This document shows, piece by piece, positions 1 through 7,835 of a stretch of 64,000 bases of DNA. Below the pieces are notes generated by a model. The model made no database searches. It was not told the DNA's origin and worked only from the letters and a program-made list of their open reading frames with translations. Position 1 is the stretch's first letter; each line of letters starts with the position of its first letter. The stretch covers positions 62,001 through 126,000 of the forward strand of contig NZ_JAATOM010000008.1 in assembly GCF_019207085.1 (NCBI RefSeq), written 5' to 3'. Made by a program: the position numbers and the translations under genes. This stretch comes from Variovorax sp. dw_308. Its GTDB lineage: Bacteria > Pseudomonadota > Gammaproteobacteria > Burkholderiales > Burkholderiaceae_C.

Positions 1-2
1 AG

Positions 3-602
3 GCCGACGGCGGCGCGGCCCGCGCCTTCGCCTGCGACGCACGCAAGGAAGAGGAGGTCGTCGCGCTGGTTGAAGAGATCGAGTCGACCATCGGGCCGAT
101 CGAGGTCATGGTGTTCAACATCGGCGCCAACGTGCCCGAGAGCATCCTGAACGAGACCGCCCGCAAGTACTTCAAGGTCTGGGAGATGGCCTGCTTCTCC
201 GGCTTCCTCAACGGCCGCGAAGTCGCGAAGAAGATGGTGGCCCGCAACGTGCCGGAAGGCGCGCACCGCGGCACGATCATCTTCACCGGCGCGACGGCGT
301 CGCTGCGCGGCGCGGCCAACTTCGGCGCCTTCTCCGGCGCGAAGATGGCCCTGCGCGCCCTGGCGCAAGCGATGGCGCGCGAACTCGGCCCGCAAGGCAT
401 CCACGTCGCGCATGTCGTCGTCGATGGCGCCATCGACACCGAATTCATCCGCAGCAACTTCCCGGAACGCTACGCGATGAAGGCGCAGGACGGCATCCTC
501 AACCCCGACCACATCGCCGACATGTACTGGATGCTGCACGCGCAGCCCCGCGATGCCTGGACGCATGAACTGGACCTGCGCCCCTGGTCGGAAAAATTCT
601 GA
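3..602 (+). CDS. SDR family oxidoreductase, 5' truncated by window edge
   Basis: Short-chain dehydrogenase/reductase with a Rossmann fold. The N-terminus with the glycine-rich cofactor motif lies outside the window; 199 residues remain. Visible SDR marks are NIGAN (usual NAG motif), the strand IIFTGATAS bearing the catalytic-Ser position, and a helix starting ALRALAQAMARELG. In the YxxxK motif the Tyr is Phe (F-S-G-A-K; Phe codon 330-332, Lys codon 342-344), so ordinary SDR proton transfer is doubtful or the protein belongs to a subgroup lacking this Tyr. It is first in a same-strand run with an isomerase, an enoyl-CoA hydratase and a Bug protein, which suggests a catabolic pathway. Substrate unknown. 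Confidence 0.9.
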   Translation, partial: ADGGAARAFACDARKEEEVVALVEEIESTIGPIEVMVFNIGANVPESILNETARKYFKVWEMACFSGFLNGREVAKKMVARNVPEGAHRGTIIFTGATASLRGAANFGAFSGAKMALRALAQAMARELGPQGIHVAHVVVDGAIDTEFIRSNFPERYAMKAQDGILNPDHIADMYWMLHAQPRDAWTHELDLRPWSEKF

Positions 603-628
603 GCCCAAAGACAACCCAAGGAGACACG

Positions 629-1222
629 ATGGAAAAGACCGTAGAGTTCTATTTCGATTTCGGCAGCCCCGCCGCCTACCTGGCCGCGACGCAACTGCCG
701 CACATCGCCGCCGACACCGGCGCGACGATCGACTGGAGACCGATGCTGCTCGGCGGCGTGTTCCAGGCCACCGGCAACCATTCGCCGGCCGAGATCAAGC
801 CGAAGGGCCCGTACATGACGGAGGACCTGAAGCGCTTCGCCAGGCGCTATGGCGTGCCCTTTGCGCACAACGCGCACTTCCCGATCAACACGCTTCTGTT
901 GATGCGCGCCGCGACGGGCATCCAGGCGCAGCAGCCGGAGCGCTTTGCAGCGTTGGTCAAGGCCGTCTTCGACGCGATCTGGGTCAATGGCAAGAACATG
1001 AACGACCCGGCCGTCGTCGGCGGGGTCTTGCAGGCCGCCGGCTTCGACGCGGCCGAGGTGCTCGCACTCGCGAACGCGCAGGGCACCAAGGACAAGCTCA
1101 AGGCCACCACGCAGGAGGCCGTCGAGCGCGGCGTGTTCGGCGCACCTACGATGTTCGTCGGCAAGGACATGTTCTGGGGCCAGGACCGCCTGGACTTCGT
1201 CAGGGAGTACCTGGCTGCATGA
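629..1222 (+). CDS. 2-hydroxychromene-2-carboxylate isomerase family protein (DsbA/GST-kappa fold)
   Basis: 197 residues, normal length for the HCCA isomerase group of the thioredoxin-like superfamily. The N-terminus EFYFDFGSPAAYLA carries the conserved Ser that activates glutathione in this family, and the C-terminal segment GVFGAPTMFVGKDMFWGQDRL is the usual cis-Pro and closing helix region. Family members isomerise cis/trans ring-cleavage intermediates in naphthalene-type aromatic degradation with glutathione as cofactor. The start at 629 follows an AAGGAG ribosome site, 26 bases after the SDR gene. Other aromatic-ring genes are not visible, so the exact substrate is open. Confidence 0.9.
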   Translation: MEKTVEFYFDFGSPAAYLAATQLPHIAADTGATIDWRPMLLGGVFQATGNHSPAEIKPKGPYMTEDLKRFARRYGVPFAHNAHFPINTLLLMRAATGIQAQQPERFAALVKAVFDAIWVNGKNMNDPAVVGGVLQAAGFDAAEVLALANAQGTKDKLKATTQEAVERGVFGAPTMFVGKDMFWGQDRLDFVREYLAA

Positions 1223-1265
1223 GCCAAGCCCCCTTTTTCTTCACTTCTGAATTGAGCACAGCACC

Positions 1266-2045
1266 ATGACCGACATCCTCGTCCACACCGAAGCCGGTGT
1301 GATGACTCTGACCTTCAACCGCCTCGAGCGCAAGAACTCGATCACCGGCGCGATGTACAACGCGCTGTCCGATGCGATCGAGCAGGCTAGCGCCGACGCC
1401 GCCGTGCGCACCGTGCTGATCCAGGGCGACCCGACCATCTTCAGCGCCGGCAACGACATCGGCGACTTCATGGCCCAGTCCGCCAAGCCGGCGTCGCCGA
1501 CCGAAGGCGAGTCGCCGGCCATCCGCTTCCTGCGCACCATCGCGGCTTTTCCGAAGCCTGTCGTCGCGAGCGTCTGCGGTCCGGCCGTCGGCATCGGCAC
1601 CACGCTGCTGTTCCATTGCGACATCGTGGTGGCGGGCGACAACGCAGCCTTCTCGATGCCTTTCGTCAACCTCGGCCTGGTGCCCGAGGCCGCATCCAGC
1701 ATGCTGGCGCCGCAGATGTTCGGCTACCACCGCGCCGCCGAGGCACTGCTGCTGGGCGAGCCCTTCATGGCCGAGGCCGCGCTCGAAGTGGGCCTGGTGA
1801 ACCGCGTCGTGCCGCCGACCGAGGCCAATGGCGTCGCCCAGGCGCAGGCTCGCAAGCTGGCCGCCAAGCCGCTTTCGGTGCTGGTCGAGACCAAGCGCCT
1901 GCTCAAGATGGGCCAGCAGCCCGCCGTGCTGGAGCGCATCGGCGTGGAAAGCGTGAGCTTTGCGAATGCGATGCGTGCACCGGCTGCCAAGGAAGCCTTC
2001 TCGGCCTTCATGGAAAAGCGCAAGCCGGACTTCTCGAAGGTCTGA
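1266..2045 (+). CDS. Enoyl-CoA hydratase/isomerase (crotonase family)
   Basis: 259 residues, full crotonase length. The oxyanion-hole segments are visible as FSAGNDIGDF (about residues 60-70) and CGPAVGIGTTLLFHCDIV (about 104-120), and the acidic catalytic position as NLGLVPEAASS (about 135-145). The family hydrates or isomerises enoyl-CoA esters in the cytoplasm. It lies 43 bases after the isomerase gene on the same strand and is probably co-transcribed, which supports degradation of a CoA-activated substrate. The family is clear; the substrate is not. Confidence 0.92.
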   Translation: MTDILVHTEAGVMTLTFNRLERKNSITGAMYNALSDAIEQASADAAVRTVLIQGDPTIFSAGNDIGDFMAQSAKPASPTEGESPAIRFLRTIAAFPKPVVASVCGPAVGIGTTLLFHCDIVVAGDNAAFSMPFVNLGLVPEAASSMLAPQMFGYHRAAEALLLGEPFMAEAALEVGLVNRVVPPTEANGVAQAQARKLAAKPLSVLVETKRLLKMGQQPAVLERIGVESVSFANAMRAPAAKEAFSAFMEKRKPDFSKV

Positions 2046-2100
2046 CGAGCCGGGGGCAAGGTTTAGAGTCCCCGGCACGACAACGCCCGGAGACGACCCC

Positions 2101-3075
2101 ATGACCCTCGACAGACGACAGGCCCTGGCCGCCGCCACGGCGCTGGCCCTGTTCGGCAGCCTTGGCCATGCACAAGCCCCCGCGCTCGAAGGCGGCACCC
2201 TCGAGATCGTCGTGCCCTATCCGCCGGGCGGCACCTCCGATCGCGCCGCGCGCCTGCTGGCCGACGCCATCGCGCCGAAGCTCGGCGTCACCGTCATCGT
2301 CGAGAACCGCGTGGGCGCTGGCGGGCGGCTGGCCGCGCAGCAGGTCTACAAGGACTCGTTGGGCCAGAACCTCGTGCTGCTGGCCAACCCGGCCACCATG
2401 CTGATCGCGCCGCTGGTGTTCAAGGACAACGGCTACGACCCGGACAAGGACTATGTCGCGCTCTCGCAGGTGACGAGCTACGACTTCGGCGTGGCGGTGG
2501 GCCCGGCCGTGCCGGTGCGCGAGTTCGGCCACCTGCGCGCCTGGATGCAGGCCAACCAGGACAAGGTCGCGGCCGGCGTTCCTGCGACCGGCAGCCTGCC
2601 GCACTTCTTCGGCCTGATGCTCGGCGACAAGATGGGCGTCAAGATGCCCATCGTCGGCTACAAGGGCTCGGCGCCGCTGCTCAACGACCTGATGGGTGGG
2701 CATGTGCCCATCGCCTTCGATTCGCTCGACGCGCTGGAGCCGCTGGCCAAGTCCGGCAAGATCAGGATCCTGGCCGTCTCCGGTGTGCGCCGTTCCCCCA
2801 CGCTGCCTGACGTGCCGACCTTCAAGGAGGCCGGGCTCGACCTCTCGGCCGCGGGCTGGAACGTGGTCTATGCCGCGGCCTCGCTTCCGGTTGCGCGCCA
2901 GCGCGCGATTGCCACGGCCATCCAGCAGGCGATGGCCGATCCGGCATTGCAGGCCCGCTTCAAGTCGGCGGAGATGGTGCCGGTGACCAGCAGCAGCGCG
3001 CAGACGGTGGCGATGCTGGCCGCCTACAAGGCGCAGTGGGCGCCCGTGGTGAAGAACTCGGGCTTCCAGCCTTAG
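2101..3075 (+). CDS. Bug/TctC-type tripartite tricarboxylate transporter substrate-binding protein
   Basis: 324 residues from ATG 2101, chosen because it begins a typical signal peptide (MTLDRRQALAAATALALFG, cleavage near HAQA). The mature protein starts with the TctC hallmark IVVPYPPGGTSDRAARLLA, followed by VIVENRVGAGG and the C-terminal PTFKEAGLD. These periplasmic proteins bind small carboxylates; betaproteobacteria have very many and most lack adjacent membrane subunits, as here. It closes the first same-strand gene run and may capture the substrate of that pathway (inference). Confidence 0.93.
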   Translation: MTLDRRQALAAATALALFGSLGHAQAPALEGGTLEIVVPYPPGGTSDRAARLLADAIAPKLGVTVIVENRVGAGGRLAAQQVYKDSLGQNLVLLANPATMLIAPLVFKDNGYDPDKDYVALSQVTSYDFGVAVGPAVPVREFGHLRAWMQANQDKVAAGVPATGSLPHFFGLMLGDKMGVKMPIVGYKGSAPLLNDLMGGHVPIAFDSLDALEPLAKSGKIRILAVSGVRRSPTLPDVPTFKEAGLDLSAAGWNVVYAAASLPVARQRAIATAIQQAMADPALQARFKSAEMVPVTSSSAQTVAMLAAYKAQWAPVVKNSGFQP

Positions 3076-3120
3076 CCCGGCGGCGCCAGCGGCTCGCTCC
3101 TGTCGGACACCGGCCTGCGT

Positions 3121-3543
3121 TCAGTCCTGCTCGATCGGCCGCGGCCGTCCGTTCTCGTCGATCGCAACGTAGGTAAAGGTCGCCTGCGTCACCTTGATGT
3201 ATTCGCCCTGCGTGCGGAAGCGCTCGGCGAACACTTCGACCGTGACGGTGATGGAGGTGCGCCCGATCTTCACCAGCTTGGAATAGAAGGACAGGATGTC
3301 GCCCAGTCGCACCGGTTGCTTGAAGATGAATTCATTGACTGCCACGGTCGCCATGCGGCCCTTGGCATGGCGCGCCGGGATCACCGAGCCGGCCAGATCG
3401 CATTGCGCCATGACCCAGCCGCCGAAGATGTCGCCGTTGGCATTGCAGTCGGCCGGCATCGGAATGACCTTGAGCACCAGGTCCATGTCAGTCGGCAGGC
3501 TTTTAAGGGGGGTGGCCGCGTTGGCGCTTGGAGAATTGGACAT
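3121..3543 (-). CDS. Acyl-CoA thioesterase, YciA-like hotdog fold
   Basis: 140 residues from ATG 3543; the frame is open further upstream, but MSNSPSAN gives the usual family start. The active-site block NANGDIFGGWVMAQCDLAG (about residues 35-53) and AVNEFIFKQPVRLGDIL are typical of the YciA/ACOT hotdog family, which hydrolyses short and medium acyl-CoAs. It is divergent from the ABC exporter at 3584, with about 40 bases between the starts, so the two genes share a very short promoter region. Confidence 0.9.
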   Translation of the reverse strand: MSNSPSANAATPLKSLPTDMDLVLKVIPMPADCNANGDIFGGWVMAQCDLAGSVIPARHAKGRMATVAVNEFIFKQPVRLGDILSFYSKLVKIGRTSITVTVEVFAERFRTQGEYIKVTQATFTYVAIDENGRPRPIEQD

Positions 3544-3583
3544 GGGCACAATCTGGTGAAAACTACAGCCACGATTGTCTTTC

Positions 3584-5524
3584 ATGCGCCGCAGCGGCGA
3601 AACACTTCCACACCCATCCCACGCCGGCGCCCACGCCCCGGCGCGCAGCGACCGTTCCGATTGGGCGACGCTGCGCCGCCTGTTCCCCTACCTCTGGCGG
3701 TACAAGTGGCGCGTGCTCGCGGCGCTCTCCTTCATGGTGGGCGCCAAGGTCGCCAACGTCGGCGTGCCGGTGCTGCTGAAGAACCTGGTCGACACGATGA
3801 CGCCCAAGCCCGACATGGCGCAGGCGCTGCTGGTCGTGCCGATCGCCTTGCTCGTGGCCTACGGGCTGCTGCGCTTCTCGACCTCGCTGTTCGGGGAGCT
3901 GCGCGAACTGGTGTTCGCCAAGGCGACCGAGGGCGCGGCGCGCAGCATTTCGCTGGAGGTGTTCAGGCACCTGCATGCGCTGAGCCTGCGCTTCCATCTG
4001 GAGCGGCAGACCGGCGGCATGACGCGCGACATCGAACGCGGCACGCGCGGCGTGCATTCGCTGATCTCGATGTCGCTCTACAGCATCGTGCCGACGCTCA
4101 TCGAACTGGTGCTGGTACTGAGCATCCTTGGCGTGAAGTTCGACCAGTTGTTCGTCTGGATCACCGCGGTGGCGCTGGTCATCTACATCACCTTCACCGT
4201 GACGGTGACCGAGTGGCGCACCCAGTTCCGCAAGACCATGAACGAGCTCGACACGATGGCGCAGAGCCGTGCGGTCGATTCGCTGCTGAACTACGAGACC
4301 GTCAAGTACTTCAACAACGAGGAGTTCGAGGCGCAGCGCTACGACGCCAGCCTGGACCGCTACCGCAAGGCCGCCATCAAGAGCCAGCGCACCTTGAGCA
4401 TGCTCAACACCGGCCAGCAGATGCTGATCGCGGTGAGCCTGGTGCTGATGCTGTGGCGCGCCACCTCGGGCGTGGTCGATGGGCGCATGACGCTGGGCGA
4501 CCTGGTGATGGTCAACGCCTTCATGATCCAGCTCTACATCCCGATGAATTTCCTCGGCGTGATCTACCGCGAGATCAAGCAGAGCCTGACCGACCTCGAC
4601 AAGATGTTCGTGCTCATGGAGAAGGACCGCGAGATCCGCGACGCGCCCGGGGCTTTGCCCCTGCAACTACTTCCTCTCCCGCAAGCGGGAGAGGGCGGGG
4701 GCGAGGGTGCTTCCCCCGACGCCACCGTCCGCTTCGAGGATGTCAGCTTCGCCTACGAACCTGCACGCCCCATCCTGCGCCACGTGAGCTTTGAAATCCC
4801 CGCAGGCAAGACGGTCGCGGTGGTCGGCCCCTCAGGCTCCGGCAAGTCGACACTGGCCCGGCTCATGTATCGCTTCTATGACGTCGGGACCGGGTTCCCG
4901 CAAGCTTCACGCGGCGCCTCGCCCCCCGGAGGGGCTGCCACCAGCTCGGGCGGCGGCCGCATCACCATCGGCGGACAAGACATCCGCTCGGTCACGCAGG
5001 CCAGCGTGCGCCAGGCCATCGGTATCGTCCCGCAGGACACGGTGCTGTTCAACGACACCGTCGAATACAACATCGCCTACGGCCGGCCGGGCTCCACGCA
5101 CGCGGAGGTCGTGGCCGCCGCGAAGGCCGCGCGCATCCACGACTTCATCGCCGCCACGCCCAAGGGCTATGCCACGCCGGTCGGCGAGCGCGGCCTCAAG
5201 CTGTCGGGCGGGGAGAAGCAGCGCGTCGCCATCGCGCGCACGCTGCTGAAGAACCCGCCGATCCTCATCTTCGACGAGGCCACGTCGGCCCTCGACTCCG
5301 CCAACGAGCGCGCCATCCAGGCCGAGTTGCAGAGCGCCGCGCAGAACAAAACCACGCTGGTCATCGCGCACCGGCTGTCGACGGTGGTCGACGCGCATGA
5401 AATCCTCGTGCTGGAAGGTGGCGTCATCGTCGAGCGCGGCACCCACTCGGGCCTGCTTGTGCAGGACGGCCGCTATGCCCGGATGTGGGCCATGCAACAA
5501 GTCGAAGCCACCCCCGTTCTGTAG
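3584..5524 (+). CDS. Atm1-like ABC exporter (fused permease and ATPase) with two repeat-derived insertions
   Basis: 646 residues from ATG 3584 (a TTG at 3575 is also in frame). The N-terminal half is a six-helix exporter domain; NYETVKYFNNEEFE and QRTLSMLNTGQQ are typical of the Atm1/HMT1 branch that exports glutathione-linked or metal-linked compounds. The ATPase follows: Walker A GPSGSGKST (about 414-422), signature LSGGEKQRVAIARTL (about 540), Walker B ILIFDEATSALD, and the H-loop His in VIAHRLSTV. Two stretches are alien to the family: about residues 355-378 between the domains (Pro/Gly-rich, over a perfect DNA palindrome) and about 434-457 just after the Walker A helix. Both are in frame and leave all catalytic motifs intact. 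Length is about 40 residues above the usual. Confidence 0.92.
   Translation: MRRSGETLPHPSHAGAHAPARSDRSDWATLRRLFPYLWRYKWRVLAALSFMVGAKVANVGVPVLLKNLVDTMTPKPDMAQALLVVPIALLVAYGLLRFSTSLFGELRELVFAKATEGAARSISLEVFRHLHALSLRFHLERQTGGMTRDIERGTRGVHSLISMSLYSIVPTLIELVLVLSILGVKFDQLFVWITAVALVIYITFTVTVTEWRTQFRKTMNELDTMAQSRAVDSLLNYETVKYFNNEEFEAQRYDASLDRYRKAAIKSQRTLSMLNTGQQMLIAVSLVLMLWRATSGVVDGRMTLGDLVMVNAFMIQLYIPMNFLGVIYREIKQSLTDLDKMFVLMEKDREIRDAPGALPLQLLPLPQAGEGGGEGASPDATVRFEDVSFAYEPARPILRHVSFEIPAGKTVAVVGPSGSGKSTLARLMYRFYDVGTGFPQASRGASPPGGAATSSGGGRITIGGQDIRSVTQASVRQAIGIVPQDTVLFNDTVEYNIAYGRPGSTHAEVVAAAKAARIHDFIAATPKGYATPVGERGLKLSGGEKQRVAIARTLLKNPPILIFDEATSALDSANERAIQAELQSAAQNKTTLVIAHRLSTVVDAHEILVLEGGVIVERGTHSGLLVQDGRYARMWAMQQVEATPVL
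4650..4716 (+). repeat. REP-like palindrome inside the ABC exporter gene, copy 1
   Basis: A perfect 10-bp inverted repeat, CCTCTCCCGC (4673-4682) and GCGGGAGAGG (4685-4694), with a 2-base loop. It is preceded by GGGGC-TTT-GCCCC and followed by a G-rich tail. This looks like an intergenic repeat rather than coding DNA. It is translated in frame as a Leu/Pro/Gly-rich linker between the membrane and ATPase domains. Confidence 0.75.
4886..4954 (+). repeat. REP-like insertion inside the ABC exporter gene, copy 2
   Basis: About 69 bases lie between the codons for YRFYDV and GRITIGGQDI, two blocks that are normally almost adjacent in Atm1-type ATPases. The core GCCTCGCCCCCCGGAGGGGC is palindromic. 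The frame reads through it as a Gly/Ser/Pro-rich segment containing GASPPGGA, the same peptide found in the tail of the MFS protein encoded at 53866-55140. Confidence 0.65.
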
Positions 5525-5546
5525 TTTCCCCAGGAGCCGATGCCGA

Positions 5547-6485
5547 ATGTCCGACAAGATTCCCCTGCTGGTTGCCCACACGCTCTCCAGTGAGCATCAG
5601 TCCCGCCTCGCCGAGCTGTACGACATGCGCTATGCGCCGACGGCCACCGATCGCGCTGCTGCCATCGCGGCGCGCGGCGCGGAGTTCCGCGCGGTGCTGA
5701 CCATCGGCGTGCTTGGCGTGACCGCCGCCGAGATGGACGCGATGCGCCGGCTCGAACTGATCTGCTGCATGGGCGCCGGCTTCGAGCTGGTCGACGTCGA
5801 TGCGGCCCGCGCGCGCGGCATCGTGGTCGCGAACGGGCAGGGCACCAACGACGACTGCGTGGCCGACCATGCCTTCGGCCTCGTCATCGCCGCGGTGCGC
5901 AACTTCCGCATGCTCGACCAGAAATGTCGCGAGGGCGTCTGGCGCTTGGCGATTCCGCAGCCACCCAACGTCTCCGGCAAGCGCCTCGGCATCCTCGGCA
6001 TGGGCACCATCGGCCAGAAGATCGCCAGGCGCGCGGCCGGCTTCGACATGCCGGTCGGCTATCACAACCGCAAGCCGAAGGCGGAGTCGCCGCACCAGTA
6101 CTTCAGCAACCTGAAGGCCCTGGCGGAATGGGCCGACGTGCTGGTGTGCGCCGCGCCCGGCGGGCCGGCGACGACGCACATCGTCAATGCCGAAGTGCTC
6201 GACGCACTGGGGCCGCAAGGCTTCCTCGTGAACATCGGGCGGGGCAGCGTGGTCGACACCGAGGCGTTGGCGGCGGCCTTGCGTGACGGGCGCATCGCTG
6301 GCGCCGGCCTGGACGTCTACGAGAGCGAGCCGAAGCCACCGGCGCAACTCATCGGCTTCGACAATCTCATCATCACGCCGCACCTGGCAGGCTGGTCGCC
6401 TGAGGCGACCGAGGCATCCTTCCTGCGCTTCCTCGCCAATGCGGAAGGCCACTTTGCCGGACGCGGCGTGGTGACTGCCGTTTGA
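5547..6485 (+). CDS. 2-hydroxyacid dehydrogenase (GhrB-like, D-isomer specific)
   Basis: 312 residues from ATG 5547, 22 bases after the ABC exporter. The NAD(P) fold motif is LGILGMGTIGQKIARRA (about 148-164). The catalytic triad of the family is visible: Arg in NIGRGSVVDTEAL, Glu in LDVYESEP, and His in IITPHLAG. Members reduce glyoxylate, hydroxypyruvate or related 2-oxoacids. Cofactor preference and substrate cannot be read from the sequence. A long hairpin follows the stop codon. Confidence 0.92.
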   Translation: MSDKIPLLVAHTLSSEHQSRLAELYDMRYAPTATDRAAAIAARGAEFRAVLTIGVLGVTAAEMDAMRRLELICCMGAGFELVDVDAARARGIVVANGQGTNDDCVADHAFGLVIAAVRNFRMLDQKCREGVWRLAIPQPPNVSGKRLGILGMGTIGQKIARRAAGFDMPVGYHNRKPKAESPHQYFSNLKALAEWADVLVCAAPGGPATTHIVNAEVLDALGPQGFLVNIGRGSVVDTEALAAALRDGRIAGAGLDVYESEPKPPAQLIGFDNLIITPHLAGWSPEATEASFLRFLANAEGHFAGRGVVTAV

Positions 6486-6488
6486 AGG

Positions 6489-6537
6489 CCAACCCGAAGG
6501 CGCCTGCCCCGTAGCAGGTCCGCCTTCCCTGGGTTGG
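6489..6537 (+). repeat. Three-segment hairpin after the 2-hydroxyacid dehydrogenase gene
   Basis: Nested complementary segments: CCAACCC (6489-6495) with GGGTTGG (6531-6537), GAAGGCG (6496-6502) with CGCCTTC (6521-6527), and CCTGC (6503-6507) with GCAGG (6514-6518). Small bulges break the stem on the right side only. It starts three bases after the stop. There is no T-run, so it resembles a REP element or transcript-stabilising hairpin more than a simple terminator. Confidence 0.7.
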
Positions 6538-6656
6538 TACCCCTGGGCGGGCGTGCCCCGCAAAGCCTCACAGCGTGGACCGAACGGCGGGGCCGGGCCA
6601 TCGGTGCATTCGCGGATGACGGCTAGCCACAGATGCTGCTAATGTGCCCCGGGGAC

Positions 6657-6689
6657 GGTTGCAATCCGCAGTTGTTTCCGATTGCAATC
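6657..6689 (+). promoter_or_regulatory. Candidate operator of the first MarR gene
   Basis: A perfect palindrome GATTGCAATC (6680-6689) and a near-palindrome GGTTGCAATCC (6657-6667) lie just before the ribosome site of the MarR gene at 6703. The spacing fits self-repression, common in this family. The upstream region of the second MarR gene has related TTGC/GCAA elements, and both are preceded by GCTGCTAAYGT. Confidence 0.5.
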
Positions 6690-6702
6690 AGGGAGAGCCG
6701 GG

Positions 6703-7164
6703 ATGTCGCGTGCCGCCATTGACTTCCTCACGTACCGTGTGGACGTGTTCAGCCACCAGGCCAAGGTGCTCGCATCCGGTATCTATGAAGCGTCCTGCGG
6801 CGTGAGCTTGCGCGAACTGCGTGTGCTTCGCCTCGCCGCCCACCACCCCGGCATCACCCAAGGCGAGACGTCGGGCCAGGCGCAATTCGACAAATCAACC
6901 ACTTCCAGGATCGTCAAGACGCTCGCCGAGCGCGGCCTGCTGGTGCGCGAAAGTGGCGCACAGGACGCCCGTTCGGGTCACCTGTTCCTGACGGAACACG
7001 GTCAGGACGTAGTCCAGCGCGCTGGCCGCGTGGGCCGGAAGCTGGAGAAATCCATGCTGTCCGTATTGACCGATGCGGAACTCGAATCCTTCGAGCAGTG
7101 CCTGGCCCGGCTCACCGCCAGGGTCGAGATCGACATCGACTCCGCCCCGGAACGGTTTCCGTGA
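6703..7164 (+). CDS. MarR family regulator, first of a tandem pair
   Basis: 153 residues from ATG 6703, after a GGGAGA ribosome site. Winged helix-turn-helix: recognition region GITQGETSGQAQFDKSTTSR (about 52-71), then wing LLVRESGAQDARSGHLFLTEHG. It is clearly paralogous to the next gene: SRxAIDFLT, VSLRELRVLRLA, PGITQGE and KLEKSMLSVL/KMEKSLLSVL are shared. The pair lies directly upstream of the peptide ABC importer on the same strand. MarR proteins bind DNA as dimers and often respond to aromatic or carboxylic ligands; the ligand here is unknown. Confidence 0.92.
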   Translation: MSRAAIDFLTYRVDVFSHQAKVLASGIYEASCGVSLRELRVLRLAAHHPGITQGETSGQAQFDKSTTSRIVKTLAERGLLVRESGAQDARSGHLFLTEHGQDVVQRAGRVGRKLEKSMLSVLTDAELESFEQCLARLTARVEIDIDSAPERFP

Positions 7165-7274
7165 ATCCCCATGTCGTCAGGCACGACGACGGCGCTCGAT
7201 GCGCCAATCTGGTGTCGACTTCGGGAAATTCCGGGGGTCGCCAGGTGGCATGAATGCTGCTAACGTCCAGGACA

Positions 7275-7306
7275 AGTTGCAGTTGGCAACTATTGCCGTT
7301 AGCAAT
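7275..7306 (+). promoter_or_regulatory. Two adjacent inverted repeats before the second MarR gene
   Basis: AGTTGC-N5-GCAACT (7275-7291) is followed immediately by ATTGC-N5-GCAAT (7292-7306). Both have a 5-base spacer and end 14 bases before the MarR start at 7321. This is a good candidate for a two-site operator recognised by one or both MarR paralogues. Function is inferred from position and symmetry. Confidence 0.55.
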
Positions 7307-7320
7307 AACAGGAGACTTGG

Positions 7321-7785
7321 ATGTCGCGCCCTGCCATTGATTTTCTGACCTTCAGGATGGACGTCGTCAACGACCAGGCCAAGCAGATGGCTTCCGCCAT
7401 CTACGAGGAGGCCTGCGACGTGAGCCTGCGCGAGCTCCGCGTGTTGCGCCTGGCGCATCGCCAACCCGGCATCACGCAGGGAGAGGTGTCCAGCAAGGCG
7501 AGGCTCGAGAAGACGCTGGTGTCCAAGCTGGTGACCTCGTTGGCGCGGCGCGAATTGCTGGTGCGCCAGATCGGCACCGAAGACGCGCGCTGGGTGCAAT
7601 TGCACCTCACGGCCAGTGGCCGCGAGATCGTCAAGCAGTGCGACCGCCTCGGTCGAAAGATGGAGAAGTCGCTGCTGTCCGTGCTCAGCAGCGACGAAGT
7701 CGAGGTGTTCGAGGCTTGCCTGGCCAAGCTGGCCGTCCAGGTCGAATCCGGATTCGATGTATCGGCACGGAAGTTGTCCCGTTGA
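7321..7785 (+). CDS. MarR family regulator, second of a tandem pair
   Basis: 154 residues from ATG 7321 behind an AGGAG site. Same architecture as the gene at 6703: N-terminal dimerisation helix, HTH region GITQGEVSSKARLEKTLVSK, wing LLVRQIGTEDARWVQLHLTASG, and C-terminal helix EVEVFEACLAKLAVQVE. The recognition helix differs from its partner (RLEKTLVSK against QFDKSTTSR), so the two proteins may read different sites or form heterodimers. It ends 50 bases before the binding protein of the peptide importer and is the likeliest local regulator of that operon. Confidence 0.92.
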   Translation: MSRPAIDFLTFRMDVVNDQAKQMASAIYEEACDVSLRELRVLRLAHRQPGITQGEVSSKARLEKTLVSKLVTSLARRELLVRQIGTEDARWVQLHLTASGREIVKQCDRLGRKMEKSLLSVLSSDEVEVFEACLAKLAVQVESGFDVSARKLSR

Positions 7786-7835
7786 TTGTTTTTCGTCGAG
7801 TTTGCTACCTCCCTTTACCTTAGGAACTGCCAGTC

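Noticed and set aside
4650..4954. ABC exporter as a frameshifted pseudogene
   Set aside because: The frame is continuous through both insertions and every ATPase motif downstream is intact.
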